Shown here piece after piece: positions 21,158 through 33,703 of a stretch of 64,000 bases of DNA. Each line of letters starts with the position of its first letter. Position 1 is the first letter of the stretch. Source of the DNA: Pterois miles (Eukaryota > Chordata > Actinopteri > Perciformes > Scorpaenidae); assembly GCA_947000775.1 (NCBI GenBank), contig CAMQGK010000514.1:3622501-3686500 (forward strand). Direction: 5' to 3'. Made by a program: the position numbers and the translations under genes. The notes under the pieces were generated by a model. The model saw only the letters and a list, made by a program, of their open reading frames with translations. It was not told where the DNA came from and ran no database searches.

Positions 21158-23991
21158 CTGGAGGCAGACAGAAAATCTGCATTAATGTCTAAATAATGAC
21201 TGTGTTCCTGTACAACTACACTGTGCTCAGCAGGGTATTTTCTCCCTGATTACGGTCGCTGTGTTAAACTATTTTAAACACAGTTAACGTTAACTTATCT
21301 CTAGTTCTTCATTAGGTTTTATGAAAAAATAAAATCATGGTTTGACTTAAACATCACTGCAAAATTTAAACAAAACAAAAAAGCAACTAAACTACTTAGT
21401 TAGGTTTAGTTAAAAAGCATCATGGTTTGGTTTAAAATGACTATGTTTGTTATGTTATTTAAGCTACAGATGTACATTAAAATGTGAATATTGACCTTTG
21501 GTTTCCTGAAAACATAATTCACAATGCAGTTCTGTTGTAGAGGAACATCATTTTAGGAGGCAGGGCTGAAATAAGAGTAGAAACATGCACTAGGAGATCT
21601 CTGAGGCTGTATTTAGGCTAATGTCAACATGCTAACATGCTCACTATGACAATACTAACACCTTGATGTTTACCATGTTCAGGCTGGTCGAGGCTGATGG
21701 GAGTTTTGTTAGTTTTACAGTTATTTGGTCATAAATCAACGATATAAAGTAAGAGGATCACCAAAGTTATTACAATTCATCCTGAGGGGAATATGAATGT
21801 GAGTACTACATTCTATAATTGTTGAGATATTTCAATCTGGAGTCCACTACATAGACATGCTGAGCTAAATGCTAATGTTTATCATGTTCACCATCTTAAT
21901 TTAGTGAGTCAGAATGCTAATGCCAACTTGCACTAAACACAAAGTACTGCTGAGGCTGAAGGGAGAATGTTTAGTTTGGTCCAGACTGAAATAGCTCAAC
22001 AATTTTTGGATGGATTGACATGAGGTCATTAGGTACAAATGTTCATGTCCCCCAGATGATGAATCCTACTGACTTCGGTGATTTTTTTCTTCCGGCATCA
22101 CTATGAGGTTTACATTTGTGGTTTTGAGTGAAATGTCTCACCAAATATTTGGTGAGATTTGGTTAATGCATTCATGTTCCCGCAGGATAAATAGCAATGA
22201 CTTTGGTGTCTCTGAGTGTCCATATAGCGCCATCATCAGGCCATCCTTTATCCTGAGGGGAACACGAATGTCTGATCCGTTTTTCATTGCAACCCATTCG
22301 ATCAGTTGAGATATTTCACTCATAACCACAAATGTCAGTCTCATGGTGGAATAAAACTCTGGATCACCAAAGTTATTAGGTGGTACATAATGGGTACCAT
22401 GAATATACAATATGTACCAAAGTACCAGTTGTTGAGATATTTCAGTCTGGACTAACACAGCGGACCGACCGACCTACCAAGCAGACGCTGCCATCCCTAG
22501 AGCCGACAAACTGGATGACTAGACTGACTGGATGAGGAAATGTGATTACGAGACACACTTACCGATGAAATCATTGGATTTTCCCATGTCATAGTCCCAG
22601 ACTGAGATGTCAAGAGTTTTCTTGGCTAGCTCTCCGTGCTTTATTTCATAACCGAACTCCTGAAACACAGTAATGAAACAGGGAACGCTATTACAAAATC
22701 TATCACTGAGGTCCGGGCGAGGAGAAGTTCGGTATCTGCAAACAGAAAGCGAGAGTTTAGAGAGAACTGACCTCGTTAAACTCTGGATTGAGGGTCTTCT
22801 TTTTTATCTGTGTCTTGTTTTTCGCTTTCTTCCCCATATCTGGCTTCAGACATCTACAGCACAAAATGATTCTGACATTGTTTATCATCACCAAACAAGA
22901 AAATGCTCCCACATAGAGTTTAATTCTGCGAGACTTTTAAAACTGCGTCAATGTTCTCAACTAACTCTCAGCAAGAAAGCGCATTTCCTAAAAACGACGG
23001 ACTATTCCTTTAACCGTGATCTGTAGGATTCAGCTGAGTGGCGCACATACACTTTGACGAAGGGGTCGGAGTATCCGTTGGTGTCCATGGCAGCCAGGTG
23101 AGCGCAGCGGACGACGCCCACGATCAGACGACCCTGCTGGCTGTTGTACGTCAGCGACACCAGGATACGCCCCCTCTCCTCCGAGTCCTCGCCTTCATTC
23201 AGCTGCACACACATATACACACATACTACACATGTATATACATACAGAATACACATAACAGATACCACACTAAGTAACAGTATTCCATCTCACTGATCCG
23301 AACGCCCCTTTGCCCTCTGCATATTATATATCTGGAGGGATTACACAGTGATTATCATAATATCTCCTAATGGAGCGTAATGTACACGCTTAAGGACAAA
23401 ATGATCTATGTGTATTATGCAATATGGTTAACTCCATTTACATTAACATTTTATACATCACATTCATAAAATGACTGTCTGACTACTTTCTGATTACTCT
23501 CCTCTCTGTGGCTCTACTGACGATGTAATTCATCAATGATGTAGTTTCACTTTTAAATATATATATATATGTGTGTGTGTGTGTGTATATATTATATTTT
23601 TACTTAATTTAGTATTATTTATTTATATATTTTCATGTTATTTAGTATTATCTATTCGTATATTTTTACTTTATTTATTTTGTCTACTTTGTTTTTGTCT
23701 CTCTTACGTGTGGAGAATGTGTACTGTGTTGAGGGTAAAAAAAAGAAAAGGCTATATATCATTATGCTCTTTAAATCTTTGATTGTTTGACCCTTCAGAA
23801 TCAATAAATATACCTTTTTAAAAGAAAAATTAAAAATTAAATTCCCTCCAAGGTAAATTATCTAATGGATGCTTTTGTGCTATTTTGGTCAATTTTAAAA
23901 GAGGTTTTTATCAAACCATTAGGATTTCCATTTGTTGGGGACTACTTTCAGTGGTGGAGTGTTAGCAGCAGCAGGCCGGCGTACGTAGGAT

Positions 23992-24038
<47 letters not shown>

Positions 24039-27000
24039 TGGTGATGAAGGCTCCTGTCACCCAGTGACACAGATGTGATGGTGAATGAAGGTGACGTGGT
24101 CTCTTTTTCCCAAATTTAAAAGCTGTAAACCTCACTCTGTGTAGCTCATCTGTATGACTTTTATGCATCGTAACGTGAGGCCAAGGACTGCTGAGTCGTT
24201 GCAAAATGACTTCCCAAAATGCATGTAAACTGATAGCGGAAACGGTGAATATTTTAACGATACTGATGAAGAACTTTAATGTGGATCGATCACGTCCGGC
24301 TGATACCTGATCTGCGTAATAAGATGGGTGTATCCCTTCAGTACATCCACAGAGGAAGAACAGATATCAGGCTTTGATACACACAGTACTTGTTAGGAAA
24401 TGTTTAGTCTTTTAAAAGCACCAGTTATCCTTTACTTTATCTGCTATTTGTATCTGCTGTTTTAAATATACACAAAGTGAGCAGTAGTGTGAGATCCATG
24501 TGTCTTACGTCATCCTCATAGAGAGCCATGCCACGAGCCGGTCCTCCCACAGCCTTCTTCACCTGTAGAGAGAGGAACCAGCATCCTCATCACCACCAGC
24601 AATGTTAGTGGCCAGCATCATTACTTCCTGTACTCACAACAAGGAAATATGCTTATTTATTTTCTTATAGCTTCTTTTCTTATAGTCTAATTGTATAGAA
24701 GTTCATGAGAAAGTGATCCTACTTCTCACTTGATTTATTACCTCAGTAAACATTGTAAACATGAGTTTATGGTCTCAGTCTCTAGTTTCAAGTCCTCTTC
24801 AATGCAGCATGATGTTCATTATTAAATTATGGTCCCCTTTAGAGTGAAATAGACCATAAACCAGGGGATGCTTTAGGGCGGGGCTACATTATGATTGACA
24901 GGTCGCTACCACGGTGTCGTCCGATCTGGGAGTTGTCTGTGTTTTTGTCTTAACAGTTAATAACTACATTTCTACATTTCATCTTATTCAGCGTTCGGTT
25001 GTACTTAGCTCCACCCTCACTTGTCACTTCTGGTTGCAAGATGGTGACAGCCAAAAATGCTCAACTCCAGGCTTCAAAACGGCAGTCCACACTACGGTGA
25101 CTACGTCCACTTCTTATACACAGTCTATGGGTTAAATTTCATTTCCGGGGGATTAGCTTGTATGAACTGTTTCCTAATCTTTGTTGGTTGCTTGGCAAAT
25201 TCACAGTGATGGCAGGACTGACCAGGAAATAGCTCCGCACATCCTGTTTCCTGTCTTTATGCAAAGCTAAGCTAAGCTAAGCTAACTCTAGCCTCATATT
25301 TAGCATAGACATAAGGTTGTTATCGATTTCATTAAAAATGTCGGACTGTTCCTTTAAAGAAGTAACATTAAGGGTCGGTTCACCTTCACTTACCTCTACT
25401 GGTATCTAGTCATGTAGGTCCGTTTAGTAGCTGCTGGACCTTTCAATCATATCATATCATCGTCATCAGCAGATGAAAGTTGCTCAGTTGCCAGATATTC
25501 AGTTGTCAAAATTTCCATTTTTATTTCCCTTGAGGTGGGACTGATTTGTCACCAGGTACCTCCATAAATTAACTTTAAAACCTTCAGCTTTATTGGTCCA
25601 GATTTTGAGATTACCGCCTTTATTTTGAAAGAAATCTCTAAACGTGTGTCTGAGGAAGGTAAAATATAAATATATGAGGGAAAACAATCTGTCCCACTTG
25701 CTGCTGAACTCTGATTTAAATTACATTTAAAGTTCAGCAACTCTTTCCAGAAACGAACCTATTTCTTGGCTAGATAGTCAGTAGGGCTCTGATTGTGATT
25801 TGGATGAACTGACCCTTTATTCTTCAACATTGGGAGCTGTCAGTGCTTCTCACCGGGACGGCTCGCTCTAAACAAACACTGAAGTTCTTCTTCTGGTTAA
25901 ACTTGAGTTTCTTCAGAGCGACTCGCGTCTCTCCGATGAATTCATTGTGTCCAAACTTGTCCTCGTCACTCACTGACAGCCTGAAGACAGACGGCGTGCC
26001 CCATGAAACTCTTTCATATAACAATTAATAAAATACACAGTAGGAAGAAGGTTCAGGTTGTTCTCACCGGAGGGTTTTACGTGACATCTCGTCGTCAGTG
26101 ATGCCGTGGTAGACCAGGGTCTCATTCCACACAGGGTTCAGCGTGGTTTTCAGCGTCTTGGTTCGAAGCTTGTTAGACTGGGAATAAATAATAAAAGGCT
26201 TATTATTACAGCTTTAAATGCGCAGTTTTCAAAATCAACCTCTTGAAGTTAGAATATTATAACATGATGGTACCTTACTGGCTCCAGGTAGGAGGTGCAG
26301 CTTCACATACGGGTCAGCAAGTCCGTTTGAGTCCATCGGCTTTAAACCCTGAGAGACACATGGAGAAAAAAGGCTTTATGCATTTCTCTAATTTGCATTT
26401 CTCTTTTAGTTAGTTATGCATTTCTCTGTTTGCACACATTAAATGTTCTCATATATTCCACATATTTTATTGCTGGACTGCAAAAGTTTCTGCAAATCTA
26501 GTTTACAAATATTGGAAAAGCCTTGTTTTGTGTTGCCTTCTCGTCTTTCTCTTTTTGTCTCTTCTGGTATAATCCCATCTTGTCGTGCTCTATCTTGTTT
26601 TGACTTTTCTTGTCTTATCCCATTTTGTCTTGTCTCGACGTGTCTTGTCCTGTCTCATCTTGACTCTTCTTGTCTTGTTTTGTCCCGTCCTGTCTTACTT
26701 TTAGGGCTGTCAATCGATTAAAATATTTTATCGTGATTAATTTCATGATTGTCCATGGTTAATCACAAAATTAATTGTACCTTAAAGGGAGATTTGTCAA
26801 GTATTTAGTACTCTTATCAACATGGAAGGGGGCAAATATGCTGCTTTATGCAAATGTATATATATATATATATATTATTGAAATCAATAAGCAACAAAAA
26901 ACAATGACAGATATTGTCTAGAAACCCTCCCAGGTTCTGACTTTAGCACCAAAAATATCCTCAAATCATAACATGGCAACAACAGCCGTCAGTGTGTCAG

Positions 27001-28323
27001 AGTGCTGACTTGACTATGACTTGATCCAGACTGACTGGGACTATCATAAAGTGGGCATGTCTGTAAAGGGGAGACTGGTGGGGACCCAGAGAACCCATTT
27101 ACATTCACACATCTGGAGGTCAGAGGTCAAGGGACCCCTTTGAAAATGACCATGACAGTTTTTCCTCGTCAAATTTTGCTTAAGTTTGGAGTGTTATTTA
27201 ACCTCCCTCATGACGAGCTAGTGTGACATGTTTGGCACCAAAAGATTCTTTAGGTTTTGTAGTTTCATATGATACCAATATCTTCATTCCAGTTTTAAAT
27301 CTGAACCCACGACAAACTAAAAATAATAAGTTGCATTATTGCTTTAAAGAAATTAATGGCTGTACAACAAATTTTCGTTAACTTTGACATTCCTAGTTAT
27401 TTTGTCTCATCTTGTCTGATCACGTCCTACCTTGTTTTGTCTTTTTTATCCTATTTAGTCTTGTCTCAGTTTGTTCCATCTTGTTTTAATTTGTCTCAGG
27501 TTGTCTCACTTTGTCCCATCTTATCCTGTCTGGCCTCTTCCCGTCTCACAATGTTTACCTTGGCTTTAACGATACAGCAGTGGAGGGCGTGGTTCTCCTG
27601 GTCGTAGAGGAGACTGAACTCCAGAGATCCCAGAGTGGCTGCAGACATAAAAACACAGGACTACATCAGACATCCGAGAGAAAAACTGAATCTGAACTGT
27701 TGGAGCAACCAATTTCCCTGTAAAGCTGATAAACACAGATTTGTCGCTCTTCATCGCTCCACTGGGAATTTCTTTCTTTCACAGCTGCAGGCACAATTTA
27801 TATAAATCAAAGTGAAAAAGTAAACATCTGGGACTGGCAAAGATGCTGTCACTGTCCATAAAACAGACAATACATCCGTCTCACTGGCGTCATCTGAGTC
27901 GTAGTCGTCCTCCTCTTCTGTTCGATCGGGCGGGGGTCGTGGAGCGACGGTGTTGTTGAGCGCTGGATTGATTCTGACTGCGGGAACAGGTGATGAAATG
28001 GAGACAACAGGTTGTCTTTTTTCCTCCACAGCTGGAGGGGTCTCCTCCCACGTTGGGCATTTGGCTTCCGCATCTGCAGCAGGAGCAATCAGCACTGATT
28101 GATGTTAAATCTTTTGAACGTTGGGTTTATTCATAGAAGGAGCAGCGCTGTTTTACCTGAGGTGGGGGCGACCTGCTGCGCGATGGCTCGAGGTGGTTTG
28201 GAGGCTAACACATGTCTCTCAGTCTTCGTTACAGCTGCTGGACAGGACGGCCTCTCATTATAGCTGTCAGCTGTTGTTCTCGCTGTCTGCTCCCATTGTT
28301 CTGATCCACAGGACGGCGACTGC

Positions 28324-28358
<35 letters not shown>

Positions 28359-31300
28359 GGCTCTGAGGACACAACACCAGAATATCACTGACACCATTAC
28401 AGAAACTCCTGTTGCTACTGCTAAAGGCACAGCAGTGGTGGAAAAAATACTCAAATCTTCTAAATCTACTTCTTCTTCTTCTACTAAGGACTAGTGTGTA
28501 GCATTTAGTGGGATCTATTAGCAGAATAAAATATTCATAACTATGTTTGAATCATTGTGTTATCGTTAGCTTAGAATAAGCCCTTCATATCTACATAGGA
28601 AGCGGCGCCACCGGCTCATCTTTTCCTGCCTCGTCTCGTCTTGTCTCACCCTTGTCTTTCCCATTTTGTCTTGTATCATCGTGCCCTATTGTTTTGTCAT
28701 TTCTTATCTCATCTTGTCTTGTTTTGGCTCAACTTGTCTCATTATGTCCTGTCTTGTCTTGTCTCGTGTGTGTACCATGGCGTTGGAGGCGGGAACCCTT
28801 TCATTCCTATGAGAGCTGCTCAGTGGCACATGAAGACAAAATGGTTTGACTTTCGCCTGGAAGGATTTAAAGATTTTATTGCTTGTTTTTAAGGTTATAA
28901 ATGGGCTGGCACCACCCTGTCTTTCACAACTATTGCACCTTCATACTCCAGTTGGAGCACTGTGGTCGACCAATCAGATGCTCCAGGATGTCCCCCAGAC
29001 CTGGCCTAAGAAACAGAGGTGACTGAGGCCCTGATCTCTGGGACAGTTCACCTCTGAATATTAAAACTGGTCAGACCGCAGAATCATTTAAGTCGCTGCT
29101 GAAGACTCTTCTCGCTGGCGTTTGGTTAAGTTGATTTTCTGTTGTGCTGTTGCTCTTTTACTTATTGTTGTTTGCATTGTATCCATTTCATTATGTGTGA
29201 TTTTGGTCAACAGCGATTGATTTTAAACGTGCTATACAAATAAAGTTAGACTTGACTAAAGAAGTAGTAACATGGAGCTTAGAAATGACCAACTTGTAGA
29301 AATAAATGTCTCCTACTTCATTGTAAAGTCCATTTATAATTTCAAGACTCTACTGCATAACGAGTCCTTTTACTTTTGATACTTTAAACACATTTTGCTA
29401 CGAATACTTCTTAAGGTTTTGAATGCATGATTATTACATGTAGAGGAGTAATTTTACCCTGAAATACTGCTTCTTTCTTTTTAAGGTAAAAGATCTGAAC
29501 ACATCGTCCACCACTGCTCCAGTTATTTGCATTAAACTATATTTGCATATTCACAAAGGATTATTTTTGTATGTCATAAAACATGTCAGGAAGGGATCTT
29601 GAAGATAATTTAATATAAAAATTTATGCAAGGGTGTCAGCTCATGCAGAGTCCTTTGTATTAAACTATATTTGCATATTCACAGAGGAGAAGGAGTGGAT
29701 TTAATATCAGACATAAATTATTATTCAGAGCAGAGCAGAGTATATCGTGTCAGGAAGGGATCCTGAAAGTTTAGTCAAAGATAATTTAATCTAAAAATTT
29801 AAGTAAGGCTGTCAGTTGTCATAAAGTTTAGTCGATAAGATGAGGAATTTAAAAATCTTTTCTTAATGAACTACTTTTGGTAGCGAAGAGTAAAATCTGC
29901 ATTATACAGTATATACAAATACCCAGCATGCAACAGCTGCTCGACTGGCAGCTGAAAAGACGGAGAACAAAGTGAAGAGATGATTTTCTCCTTTTCACTG
30001 AATGACAGGAGGGATTTTTTTTTCTCATTCTCATTCTTTGCACATGACTTTCAGATTTATCAATATCGTCAGTGACACAAGCGTTTGTGGCACTTTGTGT
30101 TCATCAGACGTCTGTGTCCTGTGGCGAATGCGTTGATGGTTATGTTTTAATTAAACACGAATACCATAATTTCCCACTACTACTACCAATCTACTACTTC
30201 TACTACTTTTCTGGGTCCATTTTAACTGTACTTGAACTTAACGTGGATAAGTATCATGGTCATACTTTTCAGTTTTTAACATACTGAGTAAGAATAAAAT
30301 TACTGTTAAAGCAGCTGTTAGTATTTAATTTCATTTCAAAAAGTATACCAATACTTTAAAAAGTACCAACAAGATATTTTTAAAAGTTCTTACATCAATC
30401 CATCAAATACAAAAGTATATGAAAATCCTATTTAATTGTAATAAACCTTTGTTTAAACTGATCAAAACATTTAAATGAAGTACCAATTATACACTATTGT
30501 GAAATTGTTTTTAATGTAATTTACATGTAATGTGCATACTTTAACTTACAATTGAAGTTGTATGGCTTATTACTGGCATACTTCAGAAGTAATAGTACTA
30601 TTAAAGTTTATTTGTATAGTAAATAAAGTAGTAAAGTGAAATGTAATTTTAATATAATTTAATTTAATTAATTTAATTTTATGCCATTTAAATTTAGCAC
30701 CAAAATAAAAATGTGCTTCAAAAGTACTGACGTATACTGAGGGTATATTTTAGGGTACTTTATTGTAAACTGGGTACTATTGTTGTACAGCTACTCATGT
30801 ATTCATGCATATTCCTGTTGAATATTATCCAATATGTCATGTTAGAAAAAAAGTATATGTATATTTTAATATAATGAAATATAATTTATGAAAATATGAG
30901 TAAATGTTTACACAATAAAAATACACAGTATAATATACAAAATGTCTTGTGTTTATCATTTCAGCTGGATAGTAAGCTTGAAATAATATCTTTGTATAAA
31001 GTACCATATCTTTGATGATGTGTTGTAGGTTCTTGTGGTCCCTCGAGGCTCCCCGGACCAGAACTGTTCTCGGTGCTGGACTGTCGAGGTCTGGACAGAG
31101 GGAGGGGGGCAGGCAGACCCTGATGGACTCTTCCCTTGAAGAACCAGGCTCCTGATCGCTTCTGGACCTGCAGGAACACACAGAGATTGTTTGATGCTTA
31201 AATATATTGAACGATTAATAGACTGACTGATCATTTATTTGATTTTACTGAGAACAAAAACTTTATTTTTCACTCCTTAATTCTGTGGAACCGACACTTG

Positions 31301-32634
31301 ACCACTTTATATTTTGCAGCAGTACAGAGTACTTGTTCTGTGTATAACTGACAGCAGAGAGCATTTATTTAAAGAGTCTGGCTCCCTGGGCAGAGACCTC
31401 AACAAACTGCAGCGCCATCACAACAGCATTGTATAACTGCATCAGTAAAACACACAGATCTTATTCTTCGTGTTTCATATTGATCAATAATACTATCTGT
31501 ATTTTTAAGAATTAAAAGCTACTGAAATAAATGGGGTCTGGATATTGAGGAGGTGTCGATGGAAGGTAATTTTTCAGGTCACTGGACAGTGAAATGCAGG
31601 TCTGTGCTCAAAGATGAGTCTAAAAGCTAGAAAATGGTTCATGTGCTGGTGACGGATGAATGACATAATGGTATAATCTGGCCCTGTGATTTTATCAGAC
31701 CCTCTCATCGTTCTTCATCGTTCCTCATCCTCTCACCTCTTGCTGTTCATTGCAGATTCTGCAAAGCCACATAGGACTCGCTCTGCTGTTGCTCCAAATC
31801 CCACATTTGCTGCACATGTGCTGCAAAAAGAGATAAATACATACATAAGACTAGTGGAGGAGGATGTATTCAAGACCCTGTAAAAATACTTTGTTTTGCA
31901 TTTAAAATGTTACTGCAGTAAAAGTATGCCAGTATAATCTGTAAAATGTATTTGTATGTATTTGTAAAATGTGTATGTGTTACAATGATTAAACTGTACA
32001 ATAATTCAACTAACGACTGGGCAATAGTCCGTCCATAATACTGAATTTATACTGTACATTTCAAGAAATATCCTTATTTATACTATTCTTGTATTTACTG
32101 TATATTTAACACATTTAATAGATCCCACTTCTCAGCTTTTTTACATCTATTTATTTATTTTTCTTTATTTATTTACATGTTTATTTCTCATTTCTTATTT
32201 TTACTATTTATTTATATTTCTCTACATATAGTGTGTTAAATATTGTAGCATTAGGCACATAATTTACAAGTTACATACTCTTTATTTCCATTTTCTTGTA
32301 TTTCTTTATTAGGGCTGTCAGTCGATTTAACTTTTTAATTTATAATAATATTACTTATAATTTTTTACTTGTTTAAAATGCACCTTAATGGGCGATTCGT
32401 CAGGTATTTTATACTCTTATCTCCCATGCTGATAAGAGTAACAAATGTACAATCAATTTGCTGAATTAACTTAAATTTTAATGGTGGATAAACATGATTA
32501 ATTGCAATTTTATATATATAAATATATATATTTATATAAATATATATATTTATATAAATAAATATATATATATATGTATATATAAATATATATTTTATAT
32601 ATATATAAATATATATATATAAAATATATATATA

Positions 32635-32686
<52 letters not shown>

Positions 32687-33655
32687 AATATATATATATA
32701 TTTATATATATATATATTTATATATATATATTTTTTTTTCAGCTCTGGGTAGAACATCATGAGCATCCATATAAAAAATCTGCAATTAAATATTTTTAAC
32801 CGATTGACAGCCCTAAAAGTAACTTAAGCTGTCAGGTAACTGTAGTGGAGTACAGAGTACAATATTTCCCTCTATAGTGCAGCGTAAGTCAAACTGGTAC
32901 TTGTGTGCAGTACTTGAATATATTTATTTAGTTACATTTCACCATTGCAGAGAGGAATAATCCTACATAGATTTCGATGGCAGGTGCACAGAGCACATAC
33001 ACACATTTTACAGTTGAGATAGCATTAACCTCCATTTAGTTATGGAGTACAACAAGAAGCAGAATGTGGTGCATGAGACCAGGAGACGCAGAGTGCATGT
33101 CAGTACATGTTAGCGTATGGCCCACTGGGCACTCACTGCCATAGGAGACCTTTCAGGATCTACGCAGCACTATAGAAAATACAGTAAACAGAAATCCTCT
33201 GGGGTCTCTGTTCTTTCCTTGGTCAAGCAGAAGGAACACAGATATCCACCTACTTTATTGCAGTGCACACAGAGGACAGCTGTGACCCCCTGTGGTCCGA
33301 AAGACGCCCCACACAACAGACAGTGCGACTGTCCGTCACCACACGCCGTCTTCTTGATGTTATCCAGGCGGCTGGAGAGGCGCCTGAGACCAGATGTAAA
33401 TAAATGTAAAACACAAGTTGGCACAAGTTTTATACCAAAAATCATTCAACTCAGCAAGCATCTGTGTACGGTCGACCGATGTGATTCTGTAAAACAGAAA
33501 CAATAGTTTCCATCTCACTCAATCCTCTCATGCTCCATGGCCTCCATCATGGCCGCACGAGCCAGTACGCCGTTGATGATCTCCTTCTCCTCATCCGTGA
33601 GCTCCTCCCCTGGGGGGCCGCCAGACGTGTTCATCGTCCACCCGATCCTGAGCCC

Positions 33656-33703
<48 letters not shown>

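Larger units (their letters stand above)
31821..33253. other. rph3a intron within the zinc-finger exons
   Basis: Non-coding and AT-rich. It contains a family A-type inverted-repeat element and an AT palindromic microsatellite (entered separately). Confidence 0.6.

Noticed and set aside
28131..28454. Coding reading as poly-Gln instead of polyalanine in the rph3a linker
   Set aside because: The poly-Gln frame reaches a TAA stop within the exon, whereas the Ala frame joins both neighbouring exons in phase.
21024..33647. DOC2 or RPH3AL (Noc2) as the identity of the C2-domain gene
   Set aside because: DOC2 lacks the eight-Cys zinc finger, and Noc2 lacks C2 domains. This gene has both.
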